Positions 5,850-12,824 of a stretch of 12,824 bases of DNA are shown here, piece by piece. This DNA is from Halobacteriaceae archaeon Tc-Br11_E2g27 (GTDB taxonomy: Archaea; Halobacteriota; Halobacteria; Halobacteriales; Haloarculaceae). Made by a program: the position numbers and the translations under genes. The stretch spans positions 1-12,824 of the forward strand of contig LKNH01000043.1 in assembly GCA_001564135.1 (NCBI GenBank). Direction: 5' to 3'. The notes under the pieces were generated by a model. The model had not been told where the DNA came from, ran no database searches, and saw only the letters and a program-made list of their open reading frames with translations. The stretch's first letter is position 1; every line of letters starts with the position of its first letter.

Positions 5850-8072
5850 TCACTCATCTAACCGCATATCTCCACCTGGGCTGTCCGACACATCATCCGC
5901 CCAGTCAGCGTCGCCGGACTCAAACTCCTCTTTCAACTGCGCGAACGTCGACCCGCCGCCGCTGTCGCCGTCATCGTCTTCGTCATCATCTTCGTCTTCC
6001 TCGCTTCCAGACGCTTGGTCTTCAGTCTCGGCGGTTTCTTCGCCGGATGCAGTTTCATCATCCTCTCCAAAGACGAGTTCGTCGTCCGACTCATCATCAA
6101 AAAGGCCCTCGGAATCGTCTTCATCGAACGAGAGCGCTGCAAGATCGTCGTCATCATCGTCCATTGAGAGGGCTGAGAGGTCGTCATCATCGTCAAAGGA
6201 CAGCTCCTCGTCTGCTTGTGTTTTTTCCTCAGTTGATTCGTCGCTGTCAGAACCGGCTGAGTCATCACCGAAGGAAATCTCTGCTTCCTCCAGCGGGACG
6301 ACGCCGCTTTCTTGCTCGCTCGCTGTCTCTTCGGCTGCCGTGGATTGCTCAGTTGTTTCGAGTGAGTCATCTTCGGTCTCATCAGGGCTTTCATCCGTCA
6401 AGCTCGCTTCTGCCGCCCAGTCAGCGTCGCCGGATTCGAACTCCTCTTTCAACTGTGCGAACGTCGACCCGCCGGTATCATCCTGTGTTTCGTCCACCGA
6501 CATCTCACCCTCGTCCGGTGGCTGTTCATCGGTCGACTTTTCGCTGTCGTCGGCTGAGTCCTCGCTCTCTTCGGCTTCGAACTGCGCTTTCAACTCAGCG
6601 AACCGTTCGCTGCCTGCCTTGCCCGCGACTGCCGAGTTGGCCTCCGCGGCTGCGGCTGGCTCGGGTTCAGCCATCGATTGAGACGACTCGGCAGTAACCA
6701 TGTCGTGACTGTGTGATTTATCGGGCGACCTCGCTGCTGCTGGCTCTGTGGTTCCGTCCGTAGCTGGCTGTGCCCTCGTCTCCGGCTCTATCTGTACGTC
6801 AGCTTCTGTCTGTGAAGCTGTTGTCTGTGGGATACTCTCTTGTTTGTCTCCTGCTGAAACGAGTGATGGGTCAAGTGGCTCGCAGGCCTGCTGGACTGTC
6901 CGAAGGGCTGACGGTTCGCCGATTGCAACCAGTTCCGTTCCCGGTGTCAACCGTGTTTTTGTTTCCGGGAGCGAGACGACAGTTCCATCCTCGCGAGTGA
7001 GTGCCACAACTGTGAGCGAAAGCGCGCCGACTGGGAAGCCGTGCAATGGACTGCCGGCTGCAACCGTTGCTGTGGCAACAGTTTCGTCCGCTTCGGCAAG
7101 CCGCTCTGCAAACTCCTGTGGCGCTCGGTTTGTTGCCGGGAGCGTCACGAGACGGTACTCCCGTCGTGGGTCAATTCGTGGGGTGTCGGACGCGGCAATC
7201 GCAAGCGTAACGATATCACCGGCAATCCCTCGAATCTCTCCTGTGAGGACCTGTCGGAACGGGTCGGTCTCCCAGACCTGTACCTCATCGCCAGGAGATG
7301 CCGTCGGAGCAGGGTCCGCTCGAATTGCAACGGCAGTGGTCTCGGCCGGCAGCGTATTTCCGATTCCGCCTGAGCGGTCACCGACGGTTACCGATGAGAC
7401 AGTCCCGTCAGCACTTACTGATATGTCGACGTGTGCAAGGTCGTACTCTGCCCGTATCCTGGTCGCAAGCCACGTTTCGAGTTCCGCTGGTGATAGCGGT
7501 GGACAGTTGAACGTTGCTCCAGTGAGGTCAGCTTTCACGCTGTCGCCCGCTGGTTCGTATCCAACGCTGTCCGCAATTGTCTCTGGAAGACTCACAGTGT
7601 GTTCTTCTTGCCGCTCCGTTTCAGCTTCCTCACGATTGTCCGGTCGTCTTGGCTCGCTGTCGGCGGGTGTCTGTTGCTCCTCGCCGAGGATATCTATCGC
7701 AAACCGTGTTCCCACATGACGGCCAAGGAGCGACCCGGCGGCCCCGGAGAGAAATGCACCGAGGGCAAAAAGCGCCAGCGCGATGTCACCATCGACAGCC
7801 GTCTCAGGAATAACTGGCCCGCTACTACCGGCCGCTATCAAATAGCCTGTGACGGCGCTCACTCCGAGTAACAATATAAACTCGCGGGGAACGGTGTGGT
7901 TGTACTGTTGTCGTGACGCCGTTGCTGTGACGGCTGCGAGGGCACCGGCCAGTGCTGCAAGCCCGAGGAACTGCGCGGTGAGTTCCAGCGATTGGGTGAG
8001 TACAAACGGTTCGAACCAACGATTCAAGCCGGGTATGACAGCGCTGTTCACCGGGACGGAACTGGCGCTCAT
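5850..8072 (-). CDS. Membrane protein with TrkA-C-like domain and long acidic repeat tail
   Basis: The 740-residue product has three parts. First come three membrane segments at about 33-52, 64-85 and 96-119. Second is a soluble region to about 400, ending in a stretch (about 340-397) that resembles a TrkA-C/RCK_C domain: G-F-P-V-G-x-L, a beta strand TVVALTREDG, then LTPGTELVAIGEPSALRTVQ. Third is a very acidic, Ser/Glu/Asp-rich, probably disordered tail (about 400-740). The tail holds STFAQLKEEFESGDADWA twice (about 535-553 and 706-724), a weaker copy SERFAELKAQFE near 488, and near 623-662 a repeat of LS-F/M followed by 4-6 acidic residues. No ion pore and no NAD-binding Rossmann motif is visible, so it is not a standard Trk or Kch subunit. 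It is the second gene of an operon: its ATG overlaps the previous stop as ATGA. Function is unknown; a ligand-sensing membrane regulator is one guess. Confidence 0.8.
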   Translation of the reverse strand: MSASSVPVNSAVIPGLNRWFEPFVLTQSLELTAQFLGLAALAGALAAVTATASRQQYNHTVPREFILLLGVSAVTGYLIAAGSSGPVIPETAVDGDIALALFALGAFLSGAAGSLLGRHVGTRFAIDILGEEQQTPADSEPRRPDNREEAETERQEEHTVSLPETIADSVGYEPAGDSVKADLTGATFNCPPLSPAELETWLATRIRAEYDLAHVDISVSADGTVSSVTVGDRSGGIGNTLPAETTAVAIRADPAPTASPGDEVQVWETDPFRQVLTGEIRGIAGDIVTLAIAASDTPRIDPRREYRLVTLPATNRAPQEFAERLAEADETVATATVAAGSPLHGFPVGALSLTVVALTREDGTVVSLPETKTRLTPGTELVAIGEPSALRTVQQACEPLDPSLVSAGDKQESIPQTTASQTEADVQIEPETRAQPATDGTTEPAAARSPDKSHSHDMVTAESSQSMAEPEPAAAAEANSAVAGKAGSERFAELKAQFEAEESEDSADDSEKSTDEQPPDEGEMSVDETQDDTGGSTFAQLKEEFESGDADWAAEASLTDESPDETEDDSLETTEQSTAAEETASEQESGVVPLEEAEISFGDDSAGSDSDESTEEKTQADEELSFDDDDDLSALSMDDDDDDLAALSFDEDDSEGLFDDESDDELVFGEDDETASGEETAETEDQASGSEEDEDDDEDDDGDSGGGSTFAQLKEEFESGDADWADDVSDSPGGDMRLDE
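5897..5958 (-). repeat. Coding repeat, copy B
   Basis: This 62-base segment matches 6413-6474 with three mismatches, exactly 516 bases apart. It encodes the last of the STFAQLKEEFESGDADWA motifs. All three differences appear to be silent, so the peptide is kept exactly. Confidence 0.9.
6413..6474 (-). repeat. Coding repeat, copy A
   Basis: Partner of 5897-5958, 59 of 62 bases identical by eye. It encodes the first perfect STFAQLKEEFESGDADWA motif in the acidic tail. Confidence 0.9.
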
Positions 8073-9058
8073 TGTGTCTCACCCAGCATCTGTATGCGCT
8101 TTTCGGGACCAGCGACGAACAGCTCGTCTCCTGGTGATAACCGCTTCTCTCCGCCTGGTGAGAACTGCCAGTAACCGTCGGCTGCTACCCCGAGTATCGT
8201 CAGTTCGTGTTCGTCGACTGCTAGTTCACCGACGGTTCGTCCCGACAGCGAGTCAGCCGGCGACACCTGTCGCCTTGTCAGTTCGTTCCCGGCTTTTTGA
8301 ATCCGAGAGACGAGCTCGTGTGATTTTGGTGTTTCTCGTGATTCGACGACGATTTTGACCGCTGGTGCGCGGACAAGCGGTTCGACATCCGTTCGCGTTA
8401 CGGCAACAGTGAGCCGTCCGTTGCCGCCTGCTGTTGTTGCAGAATCGGACGGGCTATCCTCTTCATCAGCTTCTGTGTGTGCTGCAATGACTGTCCCACG
8501 AACCTGCGTGCTTGGGGTGATAACAGTCACTGCGTCACCTGCGGAGACGCCTGTCGGAATCAACCCGTTGACCGAGACCGCATGCCGGCCATCGTCAGCT
8601 AGCTGATTCGATAACTGGGAAAACGCGGGCGCTTCGTCTCGGATATCTTGCTCGTGTTGTACTTTGCTGCCAGATTGGTGGCCGGGTTGCTGCTCGGCTG
8701 CTTTGACCTCTTGTTTTTGCTCGGCAATTTTCATATTCGATTCTCGCTCGCCGAACAGCTGCGCGCGTCGCCTTCCATACTCATGTGCCGAGACGCCGAG
8801 TACAGCGATGACAAGTGCCGAAACGCCAAAGCCAGTCGGTCCAGGAACCGAGAGACCTGGTGTCTCAACGAACAACACGACGGCAGCGTTGCCCCCGGCT
8901 AGAAAGAGTGCAATCAGTGCCGCTCCTGGCCAGGGGACTGTCCTGTCTGTCCATTGCGTGAGCCCAAATCCAACCCCCCAACTGACGAGCGCGGGAATAA
9001 CTCCCACGAGGAGCCCGAAATAAATCCCAAGGAGAAGCTCCGCCGGAAATGATACCAT
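8069..9058 (-). CDS. Membrane protein with C-terminal TrkA-C (RCK_C) domain
   Basis: A 329-residue protein: three membrane segments at about 8-33, 44-65 and 76-95, a charged Gln/Glu-rich linker (about 96-150), a beta-rich region with GVSAGDAVTVITPSTQVRGTV, and a C-terminal RCK_C-like domain at about 265-326 (LSGRTVGELAVDEHELTILG, then LSPGDELFVAGPEKRIQML). RCK_C domains bind small ligands and regulate transporters or channels; the partner here is unknown. No pore or Rossmann motif is visible. The ATG at 9058 (MVSFPAELL) is chosen over an in-frame start at 9163 because the extra 35 residues are not membrane-like and would run across the promoter and into the divergent kinase gene. Its stop overlaps the next ATG (ATGA), indicating translational coupling with the 740-residue protein, which has the same domain order and may be a paralogous subunit. 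Confidence 0.85.
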   Translation of the reverse strand: MVSFPAELLLGIYFGLLVGVIPALVSWGVGFGLTQWTDRTVPWPGAALIALFLAGGNAAVVLFVETPGLSVPGPTGFGVSALVIAVLGVSAHEYGRRRAQLFGERESNMKIAEQKQEVKAAEQQPGHQSGSKVQHEQDIRDEAPAFSQLSNQLADDGRHAVSVNGLIPTGVSAGDAVTVITPSTQVRGTVIAAHTEADEEDSPSDSATTAGGNGRLTVAVTRTDVEPLVRAPAVKIVVESRETPKSHELVSRIQKAGNELTRRQVSPADSLSGRTVGELAVDEHELTILGVAADGYWQFSPGGEKRLSPGDELFVAGPEKRIQMLGETQ

Positions 9059-9080
9059 ACCTGTGGTAGGTTTCCCCTGA

Positions 9081-9086
9081 CTAAAA
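9081..9086 (-). promoter_or_regulatory. TATA-like box of the RCK_C-like operon
   Basis: The minus strand reads TTTTAG 23-28 bases before the ATG at 9058, right for a leaderless transcript. It is weak but the best element in the 83-base divergent gap. Confidence 0.4.
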
Positions 9087-9106
9087 GGCGTTTCTCCCAA
9101 CAGTAT

Positions 9107-9113
9107 CTTTATC
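9107..9113 (+). promoter_or_regulatory. TATA-like box of the histidine kinase gene
   Basis: CTTTATC lies 29-35 bases before the ATG at 9142. With the opposite box at 9081-9086, about 20 bases away, the two divergent promoters are close enough to share regulators. Confidence 0.45.
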
Positions 9114-9141
9114 CGGGATACCGCCGATATCACGCGTATCG

Positions 9142-10992
9142 ATGGCCATCCAGTACACCCCACATGCGCTCCCGCTTATCTTTTCAGCGGGTATTGCGCT
9201 CGTTGGGGCTGCTGTCGCTTGGCGACGGCGTCGTGGCTCGCTTGAGGTATGGGGGACAATTGTTCAACTTGCCGTTGCCGCCTGGGCCTTGTTGGTGTTA
9301 GCCACGGTGACGGTGACTGCCGAGTCGTTGAAGACCGTTGGCATTACGTTGCTGTATCCGCTCGCGGTCGCTGCGAACATTTTCTTTCTCGTCTTTACGG
9401 TTCATTTTGTCGGCCGGTCGGCGTTGCTTACCCGCAGACGGCTTGCTCTCTTGCTGTCTTTTCCCATGCTCTTTCTCCTTGCGGGAGTGACAAACGGCCT
9501 CGGCTTCCACAGCCAGCTGTTTGATGTCGCTGGCACGTACGAAGCGCGCGGCTTCGTCGCCCTGGACTATGCGTTCGGTCCACTGTTCTATTTGTTGGTC
9601 GTTCCAGCGTACGGCATCTCGCTCGTCTATCTCGGGTTGCTTGTCCAGCAGTACCGTCGGTCACGAAACGTCTACCGGACGATGAGCGCGCTCCTTTTTG
9701 TCTGTCTTGCAACACTCGCTGCAGTGACGGTTATCTCTCTTGCCGGATATAGCCCGTTCCCGCATTTTATGCTGTTTCCATATACGTATCTCGTCCTGGG
9801 GGTCGTACTCGTTCTTGGTACCTCCAGCGCGACGTTCCTCCGGATTCTTCCTGTTGAAGAGGTTGTTGCGCTCATGCACCCCCATGCAAGCGGGACAATC
9901 CCTACTGCTCGCGATGTCATCGTCCAGGAGATAGATGATGGTATCATCGTCTTCGACTCGGATGATATTGTCGTCGACAGTAACGCAACGGCGAAAGAAC
10001 TGCTGGCAACTGACCGACCTATTGGGGAACCAGTCTCGACGGCCCTTGCAGTCGAGACCGAAAACGGGCAATCACTTGCGGATGTCCTCTTTCCTGATGG
10101 AACCGTTTCCGAACATGTCACAGAGTGCTGGATTGAACACGACGGAGAGCGGCGGTGTTATGATATCCGCATCTCTGAACTTGCAAGCGCCGACGAACCT
10201 GCTGCGGGTCACGTTGCGTTGGTTCGGGATATCACCGAGCGAAAGCGTCGCGAACAGATGCTTCGCGAACGCGAACAGGCGCTCAAAGCCCAAAAAGAAC
10301 AACTCGAAACCAAAACCGTCCAACTCGAACACCAGAACGAACGTCTCGACCGGTTTGCGGGTATTGTCTCACATGACCTCAGAAACCCGTTGAACGTAGC
10401 ATACGGTCGCACATCACTCATCGCTGCCGAACTCGAACAGCTTGAGGAACCGCCCGTCGACACTGAGCATCTCGAGATTACCGAACGGTCCTTACAGCGA
10501 ATGGAAGAGATAATCGAGGACGCGCTCACACTTGCACGGCAGGGCCGTGCCCTCACTGAGACGGAGCCAGTCTCACTTGCCCGGACGGTCAGACAGGGCT
10601 GGCAGAACGTTGATACCCAGGATGCGACGCTCGAAGCGGACATCTCGATGACCGTTGAGTCGGCCGAAAACAGGCTGTTCAACCTCTTTGAGAACCTCTT
10701 TCGCAACGCTGTGGAGCATGGTGGGATGGACGTCACGGTTCGGGTTGGACCGCTTGAGAACGGATTTTACGTGGAGGATAACGGACCAGGCATCCCCGAG
10801 GAGAACAAAGAATCTGTCCTCGAAGAAGGTGTTTCGACGGCCGAAGACGGCACCGGATTTGGGCTGGCAATTGTCAACAATATCGTCAGGGCGCACGGCT
10901 GGTCGCTTACGGTGGCAGATGCCGACTCCGGCGGGGCGCGGTTCGAAATCACGGGGGTGACCGTTGTTGAGACGCCGGAGACACCCTCATGA
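9142..10992 (+). CDS. Seven-helix membrane sensor histidine kinase with PAS domain
   Basis: The 616-residue kinase starts with seven membrane segments (about 8-27, 35-57, 64-92, 101-117, 148-168, 180-202, 208-230), like the N-terminal 7TM region of haloarchaeal kinases (PF16927 type). A PAS-like domain follows (about 257-365), ending in the usual VRDITERKRRE. A coiled coil (about 366-405) leads to the HisKA motif SHDLRNPL with phospho-accepting H411. The ATPase domain has the N box NLFENLFRNAVEHGG (514-528), the G1 box DNGPGIP (546-552) and the G2 box GTGFGLAIVNNIV (570-582), so it looks active. It should autophosphorylate and pass phosphate to a response regulator; none is encoded next to it, so it is an orphan. 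It is divergent from the RCK_C-like operon. The signal is unknown; regulation of its neighbours is inference. Confidence 0.93.
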   Translation: MAIQYTPHALPLIFSAGIALVGAAVAWRRRRGSLEVWGTIVQLAVAAWALLVLATVTVTAESLKTVGITLLYPLAVAANIFFLVFTVHFVGRSALLTRRRLALLLSFPMLFLLAGVTNGLGFHSQLFDVAGTYEARGFVALDYAFGPLFYLLVVPAYGISLVYLGLLVQQYRRSRNVYRTMSALLFVCLATLAAVTVISLAGYSPFPHFMLFPYTYLVLGVVLVLGTSSATFLRILPVEEVVALMHPHASGTIPTARDVIVQEIDDGIIVFDSDDIVVDSNATAKELLATDRPIGEPVSTALAVETENGQSLADVLFPDGTVSEHVTECWIEHDGERRCYDIRISELASADEPAAGHVALVRDITERKRREQMLREREQALKAQKEQLETKTVQLEHQNERLDRFAGIVSHDLRNPLNVAYGRTSLIAAELEQLEEPPVDTEHLEITERSLQRMEEIIEDALTLARQGRALTETEPVSLARTVRQGWQNVDTQDATLEADISMTVESAENRLFNLFENLFRNAVEHGGMDVTVRVGPLENGFYVEDNGPGIPEENKESVLEEGVSTAEDGTGFGLAIVNNIVRAHGWSLTVADADSGGARFEITGVTVVETPETPS

Positions 10993-11071
10993 GTAATTGA
11001 CAACAGATAGCTGTGACAGGCCCGTCAGTAGAGAGAAGCGCATGAGGGCGCTATCAGCCCAAAACCTGAAC

Positions 11072-11078
11072 ATTAAAC
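11072..11078 (+). promoter_or_regulatory. TATA-like box of the YhbY-MscS pair
   Basis: ATTAAAC lies 25-31 bases before the ATG at 11103, supporting that start and a leaderless transcript. The kinase gene ends 110 bases before this ATG and no other gene is seen between them. Confidence 0.45.
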
Positions 11079-11102
11079 GTCTTGGCACCAAATCGGCTTT
11101 AT

Positions 11103-11351
11103 ATGTCTAAACCAACTCGTCGAGAACGAATTCACAACCTCGACGTAACGGTCTGGGTGGGAAAACACGGTATTGATGCGGTCGTCGATGAGCTAAACGA
11201 CCAGCTACAGAACCGTGATTTCGTGAAAGTAAAATTCCACCGAGCGGCCCGAGCGGAGGCTGACGCCGACGAACTGACTGAACAGCTCGCCGAGCGAGTA
11301 AACGCCAAGGTTGTCGAAACACGCGGCCATACGGGGGTCCTTGAGCGATGA
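11103..11351 (+). CDS. CRM-domain (YhbY-like) RNA-binding protein
   Basis: The 82-residue product is a single CRM domain. It shows a basic first helix (MSKPTRRERIHNLDVTVWVG), the family GxxG-like turn in VGKHGID (K-H-G, about 20-25), a helix AVVDELNDQLQNRDFVKVKF, and the closing strand-turn AKVVETRGHTGVLER. In bacteria YhbY associates with the large ribosomal subunit precursor; archaeal single-domain members are presumed to act in rRNA or other RNA binding. The ATG at 11103 is preferred over a TTG 21 bases earlier because of the TATA spacing and the family start. The stop overlaps the MscS start as ATGA, so the two proteins are translationally coupled although their roles look unrelated. Confidence 0.92.
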   Translation: MSKPTRRERIHNLDVTVWVGKHGIDAVVDELNDQLQNRDFVKVKFHRAARAEADADELTEQLAERVNAKVVETRGHTGVLER

Positions 11352-12250
11352 GTGGTCCGCTTGGTTTCTTTGTCCCAGCAGCCCTCGGACCGGTTGAAGA
11401 GTCGCTAGAGGCGGTTGGGATAGACCTCGAAACCATCGCGTCTGTTGGGATATTTATCGCTGTTGCAGTTATCGCCTATCTGGTCGGACGGGCCATTGTT
11501 GGGCCGTTGTTTAACCGTGTGGCAAACGCCCGAGAGCTTGATGCGCATGCAAGACGGCCACTCAAGAAACTGCTGAACTTTCTCATCTTCTTTGCCGCCA
11601 TCTCCGTCGCGTTCGGTGCTGCCGGCTTTGGTAACTTCCTTCGGTCGCTTGCGACAATCGCTGCTGCCGCAACGCTCGCAATTGGTTTTGCCCTCCAGGA
11701 TGTCATCAAAAACTTCGTTGCCGGCATCTTCATTTTCACTGACCGGCCGTTCCGTATCGGCGACTGGATTGAATGGGATGGCAACAGCGGGATTGTGGAA
11801 GATATCAGTCTTCGGGTCTCCCGCGTTCGAACCTTCGATAACGAACTGCTCACCGTCCCGAACTCACACCTGACGGACACCGTCGTCAAAAATCCGGTAG
11901 CGAACGGCCGACTCCGACTCAAAGTTGATTTCGGTATCGGCTACGACGACGATATCGAACAGGCAACCGAAATTATCGTCGAGGAAGCTGAAAAGCACGA
12001 GGGCATTATGGACGAGCCAGCGCCGTCGGTTCGACTTGTCGAACTCGGCGACTCATCGGTTGGGCTTCAGTCACGCATCTGGATTGAAAGTCCGACACGG
12101 GCTGATTTCGTCAAAACCCGCGGCGAGTACGTTCAGACGGTCAAAGAGCGCTTCGACGCGGAAGGTATCAACATTCCGTATCCGAACCGCACCATCGGCG
12201 GCGACCTACAGATTCAGGGTATCGACGACCTCGCAACGCAGTCGGACTGA
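11348..12250 (+). CDS. mscS: Small-conductance mechanosensitive channel, MscS family
   Basis: A 300-residue MscS-type channel that opens under membrane tension to release solutes on hypo-osmotic shock. Three membrane helices are seen at about 29-52, 72-94 and 98-130. The third is the Ala/Gly-rich pore helix (SLATIAAAATLAIGFALQDVIKNFVAGIFIF), followed by the family hallmark RPFRIGDWIEW and GIVEDISLRVSRVRTFDNE, then VPNSHLTDTVVKNP in the beta domain. The C-terminal alpha-beta region (to about 285) is complete; there are no extra N-terminal helices, so it is the short MscS form. The ATG at 11348 overlaps the YhbY stop. Osmotic protection matters for a salt-in halophile facing dilution. It converges with the DUF424 gene. 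Confidence 0.95.
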   Translation: MSGPLGFFVPAALGPVEESLEAVGIDLETIASVGIFIAVAVIAYLVGRAIVGPLFNRVANARELDAHARRPLKKLLNFLIFFAAISVAFGAAGFGNFLRSLATIAAAATLAIGFALQDVIKNFVAGIFIFTDRPFRIGDWIEWDGNSGIVEDISLRVSRVRTFDNELLTVPNSHLTDTVVKNPVANGRLRLKVDFGIGYDDDIEQATEIIVEEAEKHEGIMDEPAPSVRLVELGDSSVGLQSRIWIESPTRADFVKTRGEYVQTVKERFDAEGINIPYPNRTIGGDLQIQGIDDLATQSD

Positions 12251-12283
12251 TAGGCGACGCTGTTATCGAGAACTACCAATTAC

Positions 12284-12289
12284 TCTTTT
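12284..12289 (+). terminator. Weak T-rich terminator after mscS
   Basis: CTCTTTT-type sequence lies about 35 bases past the mscS stop, inside the 41-base gap to the convergent DUF424 stop. No stable hairpin is seen. Termination here is plausible but weakly supported. Confidence 0.25.
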
Positions 12290-12291
12290 AA

Positions 12292-12609
12292 TCACAACCA
12301 CAGCAACTGCGCGTGTCGCGTCCCGTCGAAATCCAGGACGTTCTCTTCGTCGACAAACCCGCGCTCGATAGCAAGGTTGACGGCGCGAGTACCGACGAGG
12401 TTTGCCGTCGTACAGCGGGCGAGGCTGGCAACGACTGTTTCCTCGTCGGCTTCGTCGCCATCGTAGAACTCGGGTGAGACCGTTAACGACACCGAACCGT
12501 TTTCGAACTCTTTGCCGAGCAGGTCACCGTCGCAGACCGAGACGAGTCGCCCTTTCGGGGTTTCACGCTCGTTGAGCAACAGTGCGGGGGTTTCGTTTGG
12601 CTCGCTCAT
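12292..12609 (-). CDS. DUF424 family protein
   Basis: The 105-residue protein matches the archaeal DUF424 family (PF04242) as I recognise it: ETPKGRLVSVCDGDLLGKEF, FENGSVSLTVSPEFYDG, the helix DEETVVASLARCTTANLVGT, and the end GTRHAQLL. The central A-T-T-A-N-L-V-G segment is the best conserved part of the family. The length is normal. The biochemical role is unknown; broad conservation in Euryarchaeota suggests housekeeping. Its ATG (12609) is four bases after the stop of the upstream TPR-like gene, so the two form an operon. The Cys in the central helix replaces a residue that is usually Ala or similar, probably without meaning. Confidence 0.88.
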   Translation of the reverse strand: MSEPNETPALLLNERETPKGRLVSVCDGDLLGKEFENGSVSLTVSPEFYDGDEADEETVVASLARCTTANLVGTRAVNLAIERGFVDEENVLDFDGTRHAQLLWL

Positions 12610-12613
12610 CTAG

Positions 12614-12823
12614 TCACTCCTGTAACCGGTCCGAATCGACCAGCTCCTGTTCGTTTTCCGAACGGAGCGCTTCGGCTTCCTGTGCCACTTCCTCTGCCTG
12701 TTCGTCCTCGCCCAGTGCTTCGAGTGCGATGGCTTTCTCCTCCAGCAGGTCGGCGCTTCGGTATCCGAGCCGGATAGCGTTATCGAAGGCGTTGAGCGCA
12801 TCCTCAGCGAGGCCCCGCTCGTT
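12614..12823 (-). CDS. TPR-like repeat protein, C-terminal part
   Basis: Seventy codons (69 residues and a TGA at 12614-12616) run in from the right edge; the N-terminus is outside the window. The sequence reads as paired helices: LAEDALNAFDNAIRLG, then SADLLEEKAIALEALGEDEQ, then AEEVAQEAEALRSENEQ. The A-x-x-x-F-x-x-A-I and L-x-x-K-A-x-A-L-x-x-L-G spacing is that of tetratricopeptide repeats, which mediate protein-protein contacts. The partner is unknown. The gene lies four bases upstream of DUF424 and is probably cotranscribed with it. The other open frame over this region (12610-12801) reads as Ser/Arg-rich shadow sequence. Confidence 0.75.
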   Translation of the reverse strand, partial: NERGLAEDALNAFDNAIRLGYRSADLLEEKAIALEALGEDEQAEEVAQEAEALRSENEQELVDSDRLQE

Positions 12824-12824
12824 C

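Noticed and set aside
5714..6697. Long plus-strand open frames (327 and 288 residues) opposite the acidic-tail gene
   Set aside because: They read as Arg/His- or Ser-rich low complexity, which is what the antisense of Asp/Glu/Ser codons gives; the minus frame has membrane helices and repeat motifs.
6748..7719. 323-residue plus-strand open frame
   Set aside because: Ser/Val/Arg-rich with no domain; antisense shadow of the RCK_C-like gene.
9059..9163. 35-residue N-terminal extension of the first RCK_C-like protein
   Set aside because: It would cross the divergent promoter and overlap the kinase start; the extension is not membrane-like.
10209..10736. 175-residue minus frame inside the kinase gene
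   Set aside because: Ser/Cys-rich shadow; the plus frame has all kinase motifs.

Overview
The window comes from the chromosome of a halophilic archaeon (class Halobacteria). The predicted proteins are very acidic and poor in lysine. Genes have AT-rich TATA-like boxes about 25-35 bases before the start codon and no bacterial-type Shine-Dalgarno, as expected for leaderless transcripts. Several families are archaeal or haloarchaeal: Taw2-like tRNA enzyme, archaeal class I CCA-adding enzyme, bacterioopsin-activator (Bat) type HTH regulator, DUF424 and a tiny zinc ribbon. GC looks moderate for the class; the genus cannot be fixed by eye.

Layout. 1-930: tail of a low-molecular-weight phosphatase/arsenate-reductase-like gene, a four-helix membrane protein, and a convergent Tat-exported DUF3006 protein. 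1003-2394: a Taw2-like tRNA-wybutosine enzyme, then a cold-shock protein whose upstream region carries a perfect 12-bp palindrome. 2551-4113: the CCA-adding enzyme on the minus strand, divergent from a tRNA-Asn gene that does not encode CCA. 4114-4290 has no gene but holds inverted repeats and a decayed echo of the tRNA 3' end. 4291-5626: a Cys-rich Bat-type regulator, a flavin split-barrel protein, and a 43-residue zinc-ribbon gene whose stop directly abuts that of its convergent neighbour. 5850-9058: a two-gene minus-strand operon of membrane proteins with C-terminal TrkA-C (RCK_C)-like domains; the second has a roughly 300-residue acidic tail with repeated motifs. 9142-10992: a divergent membrane histidine kinase. 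11103-12250: a CRM/YhbY RNA-binding protein overlapping an MscS channel gene. 12292-12823: DUF424 and a TPR-like protein, minus strand.

Themes. The left half is rich in tRNA and RNA functions (Taw2, CspA, CCA enzyme, tRNA-Asn). The right half clusters membrane sensing and ion functions (RCK_C-like pair, seven-helix kinase, MscS); a joint role in osmotic or ion homeostasis is inference only. The most novel-looking item is the RCK_C-like membrane pair with its repeat-bearing acidic tail. No mobile element, CRISPR array or rRNA was seen.
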